Origin: Rhizobiaceae bacterium | GTDB lineage: Bacteria > Pseudomonadota > Alphaproteobacteria > Rhizobiales > Rhizobiaceae | Direction of reading: 5' to 3' | NCBI GenBank assembly: GCA_028865845.1 | Contig: JAGWJK010000052.1 | Location: forward strand, 1 to 11,637 | Length of the DNA: 11,637 bases | Part shown: positions 1 to 6,553 of the stretch, one piece after another | How positions within the stretch are numbered: the stretch's first letter is position 1 | Layout: every line of letters starts with the position of its first letter | The notes under the pieces: generated by a model | The model's input: the letters and a program-made list of their open reading frames with translations, nothing else | What the model was told of the DNA's origin: nothing | Database searches by the model: none | Program-made: the position numbers and the translations under genes

Positions 1-175
1 GCAAGCCGACATCCATGATGAGGAGATCGACGGGTGCCGAGCGGGCAGCCTGCACGCCCTTGCCGGCGGTGGCCTCCTGCAGAACCGTGAACTCCTCGTA
101 TAGCGACAATTGCTCGACCAGCATCTCGCGCAGGTCGTTGTCGTCATCCACCAGTAGAATGGTGCGTGCGGTCAT
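1..175 (-). CDS. Response regulator, receiver domain N-terminus (partial, CenR/OtpR-like)
   Basis: The gene starts at the ATG at 175 on the minus strand and runs off the left edge after 58 codons. The visible part is the first half of a CheY-like receiver domain: strand 1 ILLVDDD with the acidic cluster D10-D12, helix 1 (LREMLVEQL), and strand 3 LLIMDVGL with D55 as the phosphoacceptor. The family is phosphorylated by a partner histidine kinase and usually controls transcription; the output domain lies outside the window. The N-terminal wording (LVEQLSLYEEF, then DLLIMDVGL) resembles the alphaproteobacterial CenR/OtpR envelope regulators, but this is from memory and only half a domain is visible. 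The gene is divergent from the L,D-transpeptidase gene across about 110 bases. A weak minus-strand promoter candidate is TTGCTA (230-235), 16 nt, TAGGAC (208-213). Sure of the receiver domain, unsure of the subfamily. Confidence 0.88.
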   Translation of the reverse strand, partial: MTARTILLVDDDNDLREMLVEQLSLYEEFTVLQEATAGKGVQAARSAPVDLLIMDVGL

Positions 176-254
176 GCCGTTCGGGCCCTCGTGTTCTCTT
201 AGCCTAAGTCCTACGCCAAATTGCATTTTTAGCAAGTCGCACGGAGGCTCGGGC

Positions 255-282
255 TTGGTCGTCCAATTGAAACTGCTATGAT
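255..282 (+). promoter_or_regulatory. Candidate sigma-70 promoter for the L,D-transpeptidase gene
   Basis: TTGGTC (255-260), a 16-nt spacer and TATGAT (277-282) preceded by TGC (274-276) form an extended -10 promoter. Transcription would begin near 289. That puts the upstream ATG at 288 at or before the transcript start, and favours the ATG at 324. Confidence 0.45.
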
Positions 283-287
283 TTCAA
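267..287. promoter_or_regulatory. Inverted repeat flanking the -10 box (operator candidate)
   Basis: TTGAAA (267-272) and TTTCAA (282-287) form a perfect 6-bp dyad separated by 9 bases, with the TATGAT -10 element largely inside it. The centre-to-centre distance of 15 bp is short for a helix-turn-helix dimer but possible. It lies between two divergent genes, one of them a response regulator. No binding protein is demonstrated. Confidence 0.35.
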
Positions 288-323
288 ATGAAATCACACG
301 CAAAGCAAAAACATGTGAGAAAA

Positions 324-872
324 ATGGAAAAAGCAAGGGCGGGTGGCCGGCGGGCCTCATCCACCATCATCGTTCGTCCAAAGCCAGGAAAATCGACGCG
401 TGCTCTCGTCCAGCTTGGAGCCTTGACGGTCCCGGCCGCCATCGGACGATCCGGCCGCAAAGTGCTGAAGCGGGAGGGCGACGGCGCGACGCCGGTGGCG
501 GTGATGAAGCTGCTTTACGGCTTTACGCGCGGCGATCGCATCAAGTCGCTGCCGACGCCGCTGCCCATGCGGCGGATCCGCAAGGACATGCTCTGGTGCG
601 ACCAGCCGGAGAATGCCAACTATAACAGGCTGGTGAAGGCACCGTTCAGGCCGAGCCACGAGGAGATGCTGCGGCGCGACGGCCTTTACGACGTCTGCCT
701 GGTTCTCGACTGGAATATCCGCTCACGGCGGCGCAATGGCGGCTCGGCGATCTTCTTTCACCTGATCAAGCCCGGTTACGAGCCCACCGCCGGCTGTATC
801 GCGGTCAGCCTCGGCGACATGCGCCGGCTCATCCGCTTTTTCCGCCGGGGAACAACAGTTCGCGTCATCTGA
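324..872 (+). CDS. L,D-transpeptidase catalytic domain protein (YkuD fold)
   Basis: This is a single-domain YkuD-type protein, 182 aa from the ATG at 324 (194 aa if the ATG at 288 is used). Known family members form 3-3 peptidoglycan cross-links or attach proteins to peptidoglycan through a Cys acyl-enzyme. The catalytic stretch is HLIKPGYEPTAGCIAVS, with H146 and C158 (numbering from 324). The KREGDGATP stretch near residue 49 also fits the small stand-alone rhizobial branch, as I recall it. The stand-alone branch usually reads P-T-x-G-C rather than the S-H-G-C of classical YkuD proteins. I see no signal peptide or membrane segment; the N-terminus is basic (KARAGGRRASS). The 324 start is chosen because the predicted promoter would start RNA near 289 and GAG lies a few bases upstream; GTG at 315 is another option. 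No clear terminator follows. Confidence 0.85.
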   Translation: MEKARAGGRRASSTIIVRPKPGKSTRALVQLGALTVPAAIGRSGRKVLKREGDGATPVAVMKLLYGFTRGDRIKSLPTPLPMRRIRKDMLWCDQPENANYNRLVKAPFRPSHEEMLRRDGLYDVCLVLDWNIRSRRRNGGSAIFFHLIKPGYEPTAGCIAVSLGDMRRLIRFFRRGTTVRVI

Positions 873-1022
873 TCCGCTGAGCGGGGTGATAATCTCGCCC
901 TCGTGCATTATATGGCTTTTTGACCGGCGCAGCGGCTGCGATGCGCGCAGGGAAATTCGGGCGATCGCCTGGGTTCAAACCATGCCTTTAATCCATCACT
1001 TGCAAGTCCTTTGGAGACTATC

Positions 1023-1853
1023 GTGACCAATCAATCGACAATCACTTTCAATGACGGCAATTCCATCCCGCAGGTCGGCCTCGGCGTCTGGCAGACGCCG
1101 GAAAACGTCGCGCCGATGGCCGTCAGCACGGCGCTCAAGGCCGGTTACCGTCATGTCGACACCGCTGCCATCTATGCCAACGAAGACGGCGTCGGCGAGG
1201 GCATGCGTCAGTCCGGCGTTGCCCGCAAGGATATCTTCCTCACTACCAAGCTCTGGAACGAAGCACAGGGTTTCGATTCGACCCTCAAGGCCTTCGACGA
1301 GAGCGTGAAGCGTCTCGGTACCGATTATATCGACCTCTATCTCATCCACTGGCCGTCGCCGCGCCGCGGTCGTTATCTCGATAGCTGGAAGGCCTTCGTC
1401 CGCCTCAAGGAAGAGGGCCGTGCCCGTTCGATCGGCGTCTCCAACTTCGGCAAGGAGCATCTGGACCGGATCATCGGCGAAACCGGCGTGACGCCGGTGC
1501 TGAACCAGATCGAGCTGCATCCGACTTTCCAGCAGAAGGCGCTGCGCGACGTGCATGACACGCTCGGCATCAAGACGGAATCCTGGAGCCCGCTTGGCCA
1601 GGGCAAGCTTCTGGGCAATGCCATCATCGGCAAGGTCGCCGCCAAGCATGGCCGCACTCCGGCTCAGATCGTCATCCGCTGGCATATTGACAACGGCCTG
1701 ATCGTCATCCCGAAATCGGTGACGCCAAGCCGCATCGAGGAGAACTTCAAGGTATTCGATTTCAAGCTCGATGCTGACGACCTGGCGGAAATCGCCAAGC
1801 TGGATTCGGCAGGCGGCCGCATCGGGCCGAACCCGGACACGGCAACGTTCTGA
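1023..1853 (+). CDS. Aldo/keto reductase, 2,5-diketo-D-gluconate reductase-like
   Basis: An NADPH-dependent cytosolic oxidoreductase of the aldo/keto reductase superfamily, 276 aa, a (beta/alpha)8 barrel. The full catalytic tetrad is visible: D46 and Y51 in HVDTAAIY, K76 in TTKLW and H109 in LIHWP. The cofactor-binding C-terminal motif IPKSVTPSRIEEN is also intact. Sequence style matches the AKR5/DkgA-type branch, whose members reduce 2,5-diketogluconate, methylglyoxal and other small carbonyls; the real substrate cannot be read from sequence. The start is GTG at 1023, with GGAG at 1013-1016 and a 6-nt spacer; an in-frame TTG at 1011 would overlap the ribosome site. The gene stands alone, about 150 bases after the transpeptidase gene, and is closed by a terminator at 1880-1908. 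I saw no convincing promoter at 873-1010. Confidence 0.93.
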   Translation: MTNQSTITFNDGNSIPQVGLGVWQTPENVAPMAVSTALKAGYRHVDTAAIYANEDGVGEGMRQSGVARKDIFLTTKLWNEAQGFDSTLKAFDESVKRLGTDYIDLYLIHWPSPRRGRYLDSWKAFVRLKEEGRARSIGVSNFGKEHLDRIIGETGVTPVLNQIELHPTFQQKALRDVHDTLGIKTESWSPLGQGKLLGNAIIGKVAAKHGRTPAQIVIRWHIDNGLIVIPKSVTPSRIEENFKVFDFKLDADDLAEIAKLDSAGGRIGPNPDTATF

Positions 1854-1879
1854 TCGACGGGCCTGTGCCTGCACCATTG

Positions 1880-1908
1880 GGCTCGGAGCGTATGCTCCGG
1901 GCCTTTTT
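1880..1908 (+). terminator. Intrinsic terminator after the aldo/keto reductase gene
   Basis: GGCTCGGAGC (1880-1889) pairs with GCTCCGGGCC (1894-1903), a 10-bp stem with one G-U pair and loop GTAT, followed by TTTTT at 1904-1908. It sits 26 bases after the stop codon and just before the end of the convergent hydrolase gene. Confidence 0.9.
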
Positions 1909-1920
1909 CATGGAATTGCT

Positions 1921-2739
1921 TTAGCCGCCGGCCTTGACGATGCTGCTGGTGAAGACAGCGTTGTCGATTGCGGGACGTGGAATGGGAACCGCAATGGTGG
2001 ATGTCGGCAACGTGACCGGCATGGAGATCGGCGGCGGGACGGTGGCCGTCGCGGTCGGCAGCGGGATGGCGGCCGTCGTGACGTCGGGCGTTACCACGGG
2101 GATTTGGTCCGCTGCCGGCAACAGAACCGGGAAGGGCGCCGACTGAATCATCGTCTGCGACGGCACGTAGTTCATCGCGACCTCGTAGCCCGGTAGCGGT
2201 GCCGGCGTCTCGAGCTCGCCGTCCTGATCGCGTTTCTCGTAGAAGGCATTTCCGCCGGCATAGGCAACATAATGCATGTTGTCATATGGGAATTTCAGGC
2301 CTTCGGTGTGGAAGAACATGGCGTCCTTGACGTCGGGATTTCGTTCGCCGCGCAGAAGTGCTGCCGCCGCGACCTCAAGATCGGAATCGGCCTGAGGCAG
2401 CACCTGCCGCGTCATCACGCCCGGCGCAAACTGTTTTTGCTGCGAGACGATACCGCAGATCGAATCGGGATAGGCGCCCGAGGTCAGTCTGTTCATGACG
2501 ACCGTCCCCACGGCCATGTAGCCCTTATTGTCCGAGTGCTCGGACTCGAAATACATCGCTCGCTTCAAACAGTCGCGATCTTTTGTGGTGTAGTTGTAGG
2601 TGACCTTTGCCGGCCGAATGGAGCCGGTAGAGCTTTTGCTGGTCGGTGGTGGCTTTGTCGTCGTCGTGCAGCCCGTAGCGGCCAATCCTGCGAAAACAAC
2701 CCCGAAAATATATGAACCTAGAGCACGTTGCGTCCTCAA
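1921..2739 (-). CDS. Cell wall hydrolase SleB-family lipoprotein
   Basis: A predicted exported peptidoglycan hydrolase with a SleB/Hydrolase_2 domain (lytic transglycosylase-like family), 272 aa from a TTG start at 2739. Residues 1-23 form a lipoprotein signal (RTQR, hydrophobic core, LAATG) ending at C24, with A rather than L at -3 of the lipobox. A short Thr/Pro linker follows. The domain then runs from about residue 52 to 165 with CLKRAMYFES (candidate catalytic Glu), MAVGTVVMNRL, YPDSICGIV and QFAPG. The last 100 residues are Pro/Thr/Val/Ala-rich low complexity. The TTG start has GGGAGG at 2749-2754 with a 9-nt spacer, and gives a normal signal peptide. An ATG at 2790 in frame would add 17 residues, but it has no ribosome site and lies at the predicted transcript start. 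Monocistronic, with its own promoter. Confidence 0.88.
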   Translation of the reverse strand: MRTQRALGSYIFGVVFAGLAATGCTTTTKPPPTSKSSTGSIRPAKVTYNYTTKDRDCLKRAMYFESEHSDNKGYMAVGTVVMNRLTSGAYPDSICGIVSQQKQFAPGVMTRQVLPQADSDLEVAAAALLRGERNPDVKDAMFFHTEGLKFPYDNMHYVAYAGGNAFYEKRDQDGELETPAPLPGYEVAMNYVPSQTMIQSAPFPVLLPAADQIPVVTPDVTTAAIPLPTATATVPPPISMPVTLPTSTIAVPIPRPAIDNAVFTSSIVKAGG

Positions 2740-2748
2740 CGGTAGGTG

Positions 2749-2754
2749 CCTCCC
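2749..2754 (-). promoter_or_regulatory. Ribosome binding site deciding a TTG start (SleB-like gene)
   Basis: On the minus strand GGGAGG lies 9 nt before the TTG at 2739. It is the only good Shine-Dalgarno match near the 5' end of this gene; none is present before the in-frame ATG at 2790. Confidence 0.7.
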
Positions 2755-2792
2755 TATTTTATTAGTGCAGCCCTTATCGATTAAGAACATGC

Positions 2793-2821
2793 TTTGTAGC
2801 TGAAGTAGGCAGGGATTTCAA
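2793..2821 (-). promoter_or_regulatory. Sigma-70 promoter for the SleB-like gene
   Basis: On the minus strand TTGAAA (2821-2816), exactly 17 nt, then TACAAA (2798-2793). Predicted transcript start is near 2786, giving a leader of about 47 nt to the TTG start. The rest of 2822-2976 shows no gene; the only structure noted is a 6-bp hairpin (CCGAAG 2922-2927 with CTTCGG 2934-2939) lacking a T tract. Confidence 0.6.
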
Positions 2822-2976
2822 ACGGATAGTCGATAAAAAATCGGTAGCCGGCATCACGTTAGGGAAGTGGGTACCGGAGCGCGAGAAACGACGGCGCTGC
2901 TCTCGGTAATGGGGTGCCCGGCCGAAGGGTCTGCTTCGGGATCGGAAAGGCTGGAAATATCCCCGTCCGGACAAAC

Positions 2977-3004
2977 AAAAAGGGCGACCGCCGGGTCGCC
3001 CTTT
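2977..3004 (-). terminator. Intrinsic terminator of leuC
   Basis: On the minus strand AGGGCGACC (rc of 2994-3002) pairs with GGTCGCCCT (rc of 2981-2989) around a 4-nt loop, followed by a run of five T (2981-2977) and further T-rich bases. It lies about 25 bases after the leuC stop codon. Confidence 0.9.
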
Positions 3005-3029
3005 GCTGTGATTTATGGATCGATGCCGA

Positions 3030-4439
3030 TCAGTTCCATTCGCGGATATCGACGAAGTGGCCGGCGATCGCGGCGGCGGCTGCCATGGCCGGCGAGACCA
3101 GATGGGTGCGGCCCTTGAAGCCCTGGCGGCCTTCGAAATTGCGGTTCGAGGTGGAAGCGCAACGCTCGCCCGGCTTCAGCCGGTCGTCGTTCATCGCCAG
3201 ACACATCGAACAGCCCGGTTCGCGCCAGTCGAAACCGGCTGCTTTGAAAATCTTGTCGAGGCCTTCGGCTTCCGCCTGTTCCTTCACCAGGCCGGAGCCC
3301 GGAACGATCATGGCATCGACGGTCGATGCTACGGTCTTGCCTTCGACGACCTTGGCGACGGCGCGCAGGTCTTCGATGCGGCCGTTGGTGCACGAGCCGA
3401 TGAAGACACGATCGATGTTGATATCGGTCATCGGCGTGCCCGGCTTCAGGCCCATATAGTCGAGGGCGCGCCACTTGGAGGTGCGCTTGGTTTCATCCTG
3501 GATATCGTCCGGGTTCGGAACGATGCCCTGAATGGAAACGACGTCTTCCGGCGAGGAGCCCCAGGAAACGATCGGCGGCAGGTTGGCGGCATCGAGCACG
3601 ACGACGCGGTCGTAATGAGCGCCTTCGTCGGTCCGCAGCGTCTTCCAGTAGGCGATCGCCTGTTCCAGCTGCTCGCCCTTCGGCGCGCGCGGCTTGCCCT
3701 TGATGTATTCGAAGGTGATGTCGTCAGGCGCGATCAGGCCGGCGCGTGCGCCGCCTTCGATCGACATGTTGCAGATCGTCATGCGGCCTTCCATCGACAG
3801 CGCGCGAATGGCTTCGCCGGCGTATTCGATGACATAGCCGGTGCCGCCGGCAGTGCCGATCTCGCCGATGATGGCGAGGATGATATCCTTGGCGGTGACG
3901 CCCTGCGGCAGCTGGCCGTCGACACGCACCAGCATGTTCTTCGCCTTCTTCTGGATCAGCGTCTGCGTCGCCAGGACGTGCTCGACTTCGGACGTACCGA
4001 TGCCATGCGCCAGCGAACCGAAGGCGCCGTGCGTCGAGGTGTGGCTATCGCCGCAGACGATGGTCATGCCCGGCAGAGTAAAGCCCTGCTCCGGTCCGAT
4101 GATGTGGACGATGCCCTGGCGCTTGTCGCTCTCGGAATAGTATTCCACGCCGAATTCGGCGGCGTTCTTGGCAAGCGCTTCGACCTGGATGCGGCTTTCC
4201 TCGTTCTTGATGCCGAGGTGGCGATCGGCCGAGGTCGGAACGTTGTGGTCGACCACGGCCAGCGTCTTCTGCGGCGCGTGGACCTTGCGGCCGGTCATGC
4301 GCAGGCCTTCGAAAGCCTGTGGCGACGTCACTTCGTGAACGAGGTGACGGTCGATGTAGAGAAGACAGGTGCCGTCGTCCTGGCTGTCGACCAGGTGGTC
4401 ATCCCAGATTTTGTCGTAGAGAGTACGCGGAGCGCTCAT
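3030..4439 (-). CDS. leuC: 3-isopropylmalate dehydratase large subunit
   Basis: LeuC, 469 aa, the usual length. With the small subunit LeuD it isomerises 2-isopropylmalate to 3-isopropylmalate in leucine biosynthesis, in the cytosol. It belongs to the aconitase superfamily, and all three [4Fe-4S] ligands are visible: C350 in FIGSCTNGR, and C410 and C413 in [10 protein letters not shown]. Other family stretches are [20 protein letters not shown] (residues 129-148) and [13 protein letters not shown]. The N-terminus [15 protein letters not shown] is typical and no earlier in-frame start exists. The ribosome site is weak (GGA about 9-12 nt upstream). A six-codon mini-ORF (ATG at 4453) overlaps the leuC start as ATGA. 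leuD is not in the window. No clear terminator separates leuC from the transporter genes upstream, so some read-through from them is possible. Confidence 0.98.
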   Translation of the reverse strand: MSAPRTLYDKIWDDHLVDSQDDGTCLLYIDRHLVHEVTSPQAFEGLRMTGRKVHAPQKTLAVVDHNVPTSADRHLGIKNEESRIQVEALAKNAAEFGVEYYSESDKRQGIVHIIGPEQGFTLPGMTIVCGDSHTSTHGAFGSLAHGIGTSEVEHVLATQTLIQKKAKNMLVRVDGQLPQGVTAKDIILAIIGEIGTAGGTGYVIEYAGEAIRALSMEGRMTICNMSIEGGARAGLIAPDDITFEYIKGKPRAPKGEQLEQAIAYWKTLRTDEGAHYDRVVVLDAANLPPIVSWGSSPEDVVSIQGIVPNPDDIQDETKRTSKWRALDYMGLKPGTPMTDINIDRVFIGSCTNGRIEDLRAVAKVVEGKTVASTVDAMIVPGSGLVKEQAEAEGLDKIFKAAGFDWREPGCSMCLAMNDDRLKPGERCASTSNRNFEGRQGFKGRTHLVSPAMAAAAAIAGHFVDIREWN

Positions 4440-4510
4440 GGCTGCAAATCCATATTGGCATTGTTCGAAAAGGGGGGGTGACGGATCAGGACCGCCGGCC
4501 TCGAGAGTGA

Positions 4511-4705
4511 TCAGCGAAGTCGGCTGTTGAGCGCGCCCGAAATCATCGCGAAGAAACGGGCCGGCAGGCGCTTGTGGTCCTGCAGCACGAAAGCCGTAAC
4601 GACTTCTCCGTTTTTGCCGATGATCCTTGTCATGCCGATGCTCATATCAATTTTCGAAACCTTCGGCAATGCCGACATTCTGCCGCATAAGGCGTCAGCG
4701 GGCAT
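4511..4705 (-). CDS. Possible small hypothetical protein
   Basis: I do not recognise this ORF. It ends at 4511 and is open from a GTG at 4714 (67 aa) or ATG at 4705 (64 aa), overlapping the last codons of the permease gene; a later ATG at 4645 would give 44 aa. The C-terminal half ([31 protein letters not shown]) has codon use with mostly G or C in third positions, like real genes here. The first 20 codons look less coding-like. GAGGA at about 4720-4724 could serve the GTG start. It contains two weakly hydrophobic strands and a basic/amphipathic end, with no signal peptide or known domain. It fills the gap between permease and leuC on the same strand. It could be a real short gene, or a chance open frame. 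Confidence 0.35.
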   Translation of the reverse strand: MPADALCGRMSALPKVSKIDMSIGMTRIIGKNGEVVTAFVLQDHKRLPARFFAMISGALNSRLR

Positions 4706-5519
4706 GCCTTTCACGCATCCTCTTCTCGAACCGGCGCAACAGCAGCGACAATCCGATCGTCAGGATGAGGTAGATATAGGCAAGGATCGAATAGCTTTCA
4801 AAGTAGCGGAAGGAGCCAGACGAATAGATCTTAGCAAGCTGGGTGATGTCGGCGACGCCGAGGACGGAGACCAGCGAACTGTCCTTCACCATCGAGATGA
4901 AATCGTTGCTGAGCGGCGGGAAGATGACGCGGAAGGCTTGCGGGAAGACGACGTGGCGAAAGCGGCGGTAGCGCGACAGGCCGAGCGCCTTTGCCGCCTC
5001 GATCTGGCCGTGATCGACCGCCTGGAAGCCGGCGCGGAAGATTTCGGCAATGAAGGACGCGTAGGCGATCATCAATGCGACGATCGCCCGCCACATTAGC
5101 GGCACGTCGCGCACCAGCAGCGGCTCGGTCCAGCCGGCCGAAACCAGCGGCGATGTCGCGGTATTATAGAGCGCGACAAAGGCCGGGGCGCCGACGAAGG
5201 CGATATAGGAAAGCAGAACCAGGATCGGAATGCCGCGGATGGTCTCGATGTAGAAGCGGGCGATCTGGCGCAGGATGAGGTTGTCGGCAAGGCCGAGCAA
5301 GGCAACGCCGAGGCCGAGCGCCATGGCAAGGGCGAAGGCGACGAGCGTCACAAAGATCGTGGTGCCGATGCCCCTGACGATGGTGGTGAACACCTGGGCG
5401 TAGAGATCGCTGGTGACGATGGCGACGGCGATCGCCACCCCGATAAGAACAAGGACGACCAGCCACCAGGGGAAGTCGTCCTTGGTTTGGTGCCCGCCCC
5501 GGCCTGCTTGCAGCGCCAT
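4695..5519 (-). CDS. Polar amino acid ABC transporter permease (HisM/GlnP family)
   Basis: Inner-membrane permease of a family 3 (polar amino acid) ABC importer, 274 aa. Hydrophobic segments lie at about residues 17-37, 51-77, 98-118, 143-163 and 243-263. The family's cytoplasmic EAA loop, which contacts the ATPase, is clear at about 172-205: QIEAAKALGLSR followed by HVVFPQAFRVIFPPLSN. The N-terminal TTIFVTLVAFALAMALGLG and FYIETIRGIPILV segments are also typical. AGGA at 5529-5532 precedes the ATG with a spacer of about 9 nt. The gene follows the binding-protein gene after 34 bases, so the two are almost certainly cotranscribed. No second permease and no ATP-binding gene is present nearby; the permease may act as a homodimer and use an ATPase encoded elsewhere. 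Substrate specificity cannot be read from sequence. Confidence 0.94.
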   Translation of the reverse strand: MALQAGRGGHQTKDDFPWWLVVLVLIGVAIAVAIVTSDLYAQVFTTIVRGIGTTIFVTLVAFALAMALGLGVALLGLADNLILRQIARFYIETIRGIPILVLLSYIAFVGAPAFVALYNTATSPLVSAGWTEPLLVRDVPLMWRAIVALMIAYASFIAEIFRAGFQAVDHGQIEAAKALGLSRYRRFRHVVFPQAFRVIFPPLSNDFISMVKDSSLVSVLGVADITQLAKIYSSGSFRYFESYSILAYIYLILTIGLSLLLRRFEKRMRERHAR

Positions 5520-5553
5520 CAGAGCGAGCTTCCTGTATGATGTCGCATCAGGC

Positions 5554-6351
5554 TTACTGGCCCATCTTGTAGTCGAGGAACCACTTCTTGTTCAGCGCCT
5601 CGAACGTGCCGTCGGCCTTCAAGGCGGCGATGGCGGCGTTAACAGGAGCGACGAGGTCTGAACCCTTCGGGAAGATGAAGCCGAAATCCTCGGTGCCGAG
5701 CGGGCCGCCGACCAGTTTCAGCGAGCCGTTCGAGGCATCGACGTAACCCTTGCCGGCGGTGCCGTCGGTCAGAACGGTGTCGACATCGCCGGTCTTGAGA
5801 GCCTGGACGGTGGCGCCGAAGGTTTCGAAGAGCTTGATGCGCGGGTTCTGCTCGTTGCCGTCGAGAACTTCGTAGACGGCGGTATAGAAGGGTGTCGTGC
5901 CCGGCTGCGCGCCGATCAGGCCTTCCTTTATGGCGGCAAAGCTCTTGGCATCGGTAAAGCGGCTTTCATCGCCGCGCACCAGCATGAACTGCTGCGAGCG
6001 CATATAGGGATCGGAGAAATCGACCTTCTGCTTGCGGTCTTCCTTGATGGTGATGCCAGTCATGCCGATGTTGTACTGGCCTTCGGAAACGGCCTGGATC
6101 ATCGCATCCCAACTGGTGTTCTGGTATTCGACCTTGAAGTTCAGACGCTTGGCGATCTCGTTCATCGCGTCATATTCCCACCCGATCGCCTTGCCGGACT
6201 TGGGGTCGACGAACTGCAGCGGCGGATAGGCATTCTCGGTGACGACCACGACGGTCTTGCCGTTCAGGTTCGGCAGGTCTGCCGCGAAGGCTGCGAAAGG
6301 TGCAAGCATCAGGGCGCCCAGGCCCAGAAGGAACGAACGACGGAATGTCAT
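5554..6351 (-). CDS. Amino acid ABC transporter substrate-binding protein (family 3)
   Basis: Periplasmic solute-binding protein, 265 aa. Residues 1-23 are a signal peptide (RR, hydrophobic core, cleavage after AFA before ADLP). The mature protein shows the family 3 pattern: ENAYPPLQFVD near the start of lobe 1, GWEYDAMNEIAKRLNFKVEY, and GMTGITIKEDRKQKVDFSDPY (residues 96-116). In that last stretch R106 and nearby residues correspond to the ligand carboxylate/amine contacts known in the family. A TDGTAGKGYV stretch and GTEDFGFIFPKGSDL follow, and the C-terminal LNKKWF is also usual. The ligand is probably a polar or basic amino acid, but it is not determinable here. GGGGAG with a 6-nt spacer supports the ATG at 6351. 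It is the first gene of a transporter pair; I saw no convincing promoter in 6352-6494, only two inverted repeats. Confidence 0.95.
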   Translation of the reverse strand: MTFRRSFLLGLGALMLAPFAAFAADLPNLNGKTVVVVTENAYPPLQFVDPKSGKAIGWEYDAMNEIAKRLNFKVEYQNTSWDAMIQAVSEGQYNIGMTGITIKEDRKQKVDFSDPYMRSQQFMLVRGDESRFTDAKSFAAIKEGLIGAQPGTTPFYTAVYEVLDGNEQNPRIKLFETFGATVQALKTGDVDTVLTDGTAGKGYVDASNGSLKLVGGPLGTEDFGFIFPKGSDLVAPVNAAIAALKADGTFEALNKKWFLDYKMGQ

Positions 6352-6402
6352 GGATATCTCCCCAAAATAGCGCGATCGAAAATTGTCATAGTTGCAGCGC
6401 GG

Positions 6403-6486
6403 ATGGCAAGGCTAATGCCATTTAAGCGGGCGCAAAAACAGAAAAGCCGCTCCAAAACTGACGCGAAGAGAGAATTTTCCTTCGCG
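6403..6486. repeat. Two short inverted repeats upstream of the binding-protein gene
   Basis: ATGGCA (6403-6408) and TGCCAT (6416-6421) form a 6-bp dyad with a 7-nt loop. CGCGAAG (6462-6468) and CTTCGCG (6480-6486) form a 7-bp dyad with an 11-nt AT-rich loop. Both lie between the rplS terminator and the transporter gene. They may be operator sites or small hairpins, or chance. Confidence 0.35.
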
Positions 6487-6495
6487 CCATCCCCC

Positions 6496-6524
6496 AAATA
6501 AAAAGGCGACCCGAAGGCCGCCTT
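6496..6524 (-). terminator. Intrinsic terminator of rplS with UUCG loop
   Basis: On the minus strand AAGGCGGCC (6524-6516), loop TTCG, then GGTCGCCTT (6511-6503) form a 9-bp stem with one G-U pair. The loop is a C(UUCG)G tetraloop, and the T tract runs from 6504 to 6500 and on into TATTTG. It lies 30 bases after the rplS stop. Confidence 0.9.
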
Positions 6525-6553
6525 GATCATGCTGAAGTCCGAAAAATCGAAAC

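Noticed and set aside
904..915. TATAAT-like sequence on the minus strand at 905-912
   Set aside because: No -35 box at suitable spacing and no minus-strand gene downstream; the small frame there lies inside the transpeptidase gene.
996..1877. Long antisense frame over the aldo/keto reductase gene
   Set aside because: The plus-strand gene has a complete catalytic tetrad and terminator; the antisense product is low-complexity without any motif.
2922..2939. CCGAAG/CTTCGG hairpin as a second terminator
   Set aside because: Only 6 bp with no T tract on either strand; the real leuC terminator is at 2977-3004.
2774..2974. 66-codon minus-strand frame upstream of the SleB-like gene
   Set aside because: It crosses the predicted promoter, is Arg/Ser-rich, and has no ribosome site or recognisable domain.
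3015..4481. A 488-codon open frame antisense to leuC
   Set aside because: leuC is unambiguous (three Fe-S cysteines, full length). The antisense frame is a by-product of high-GC codon bias and its product has no recognisable domain.
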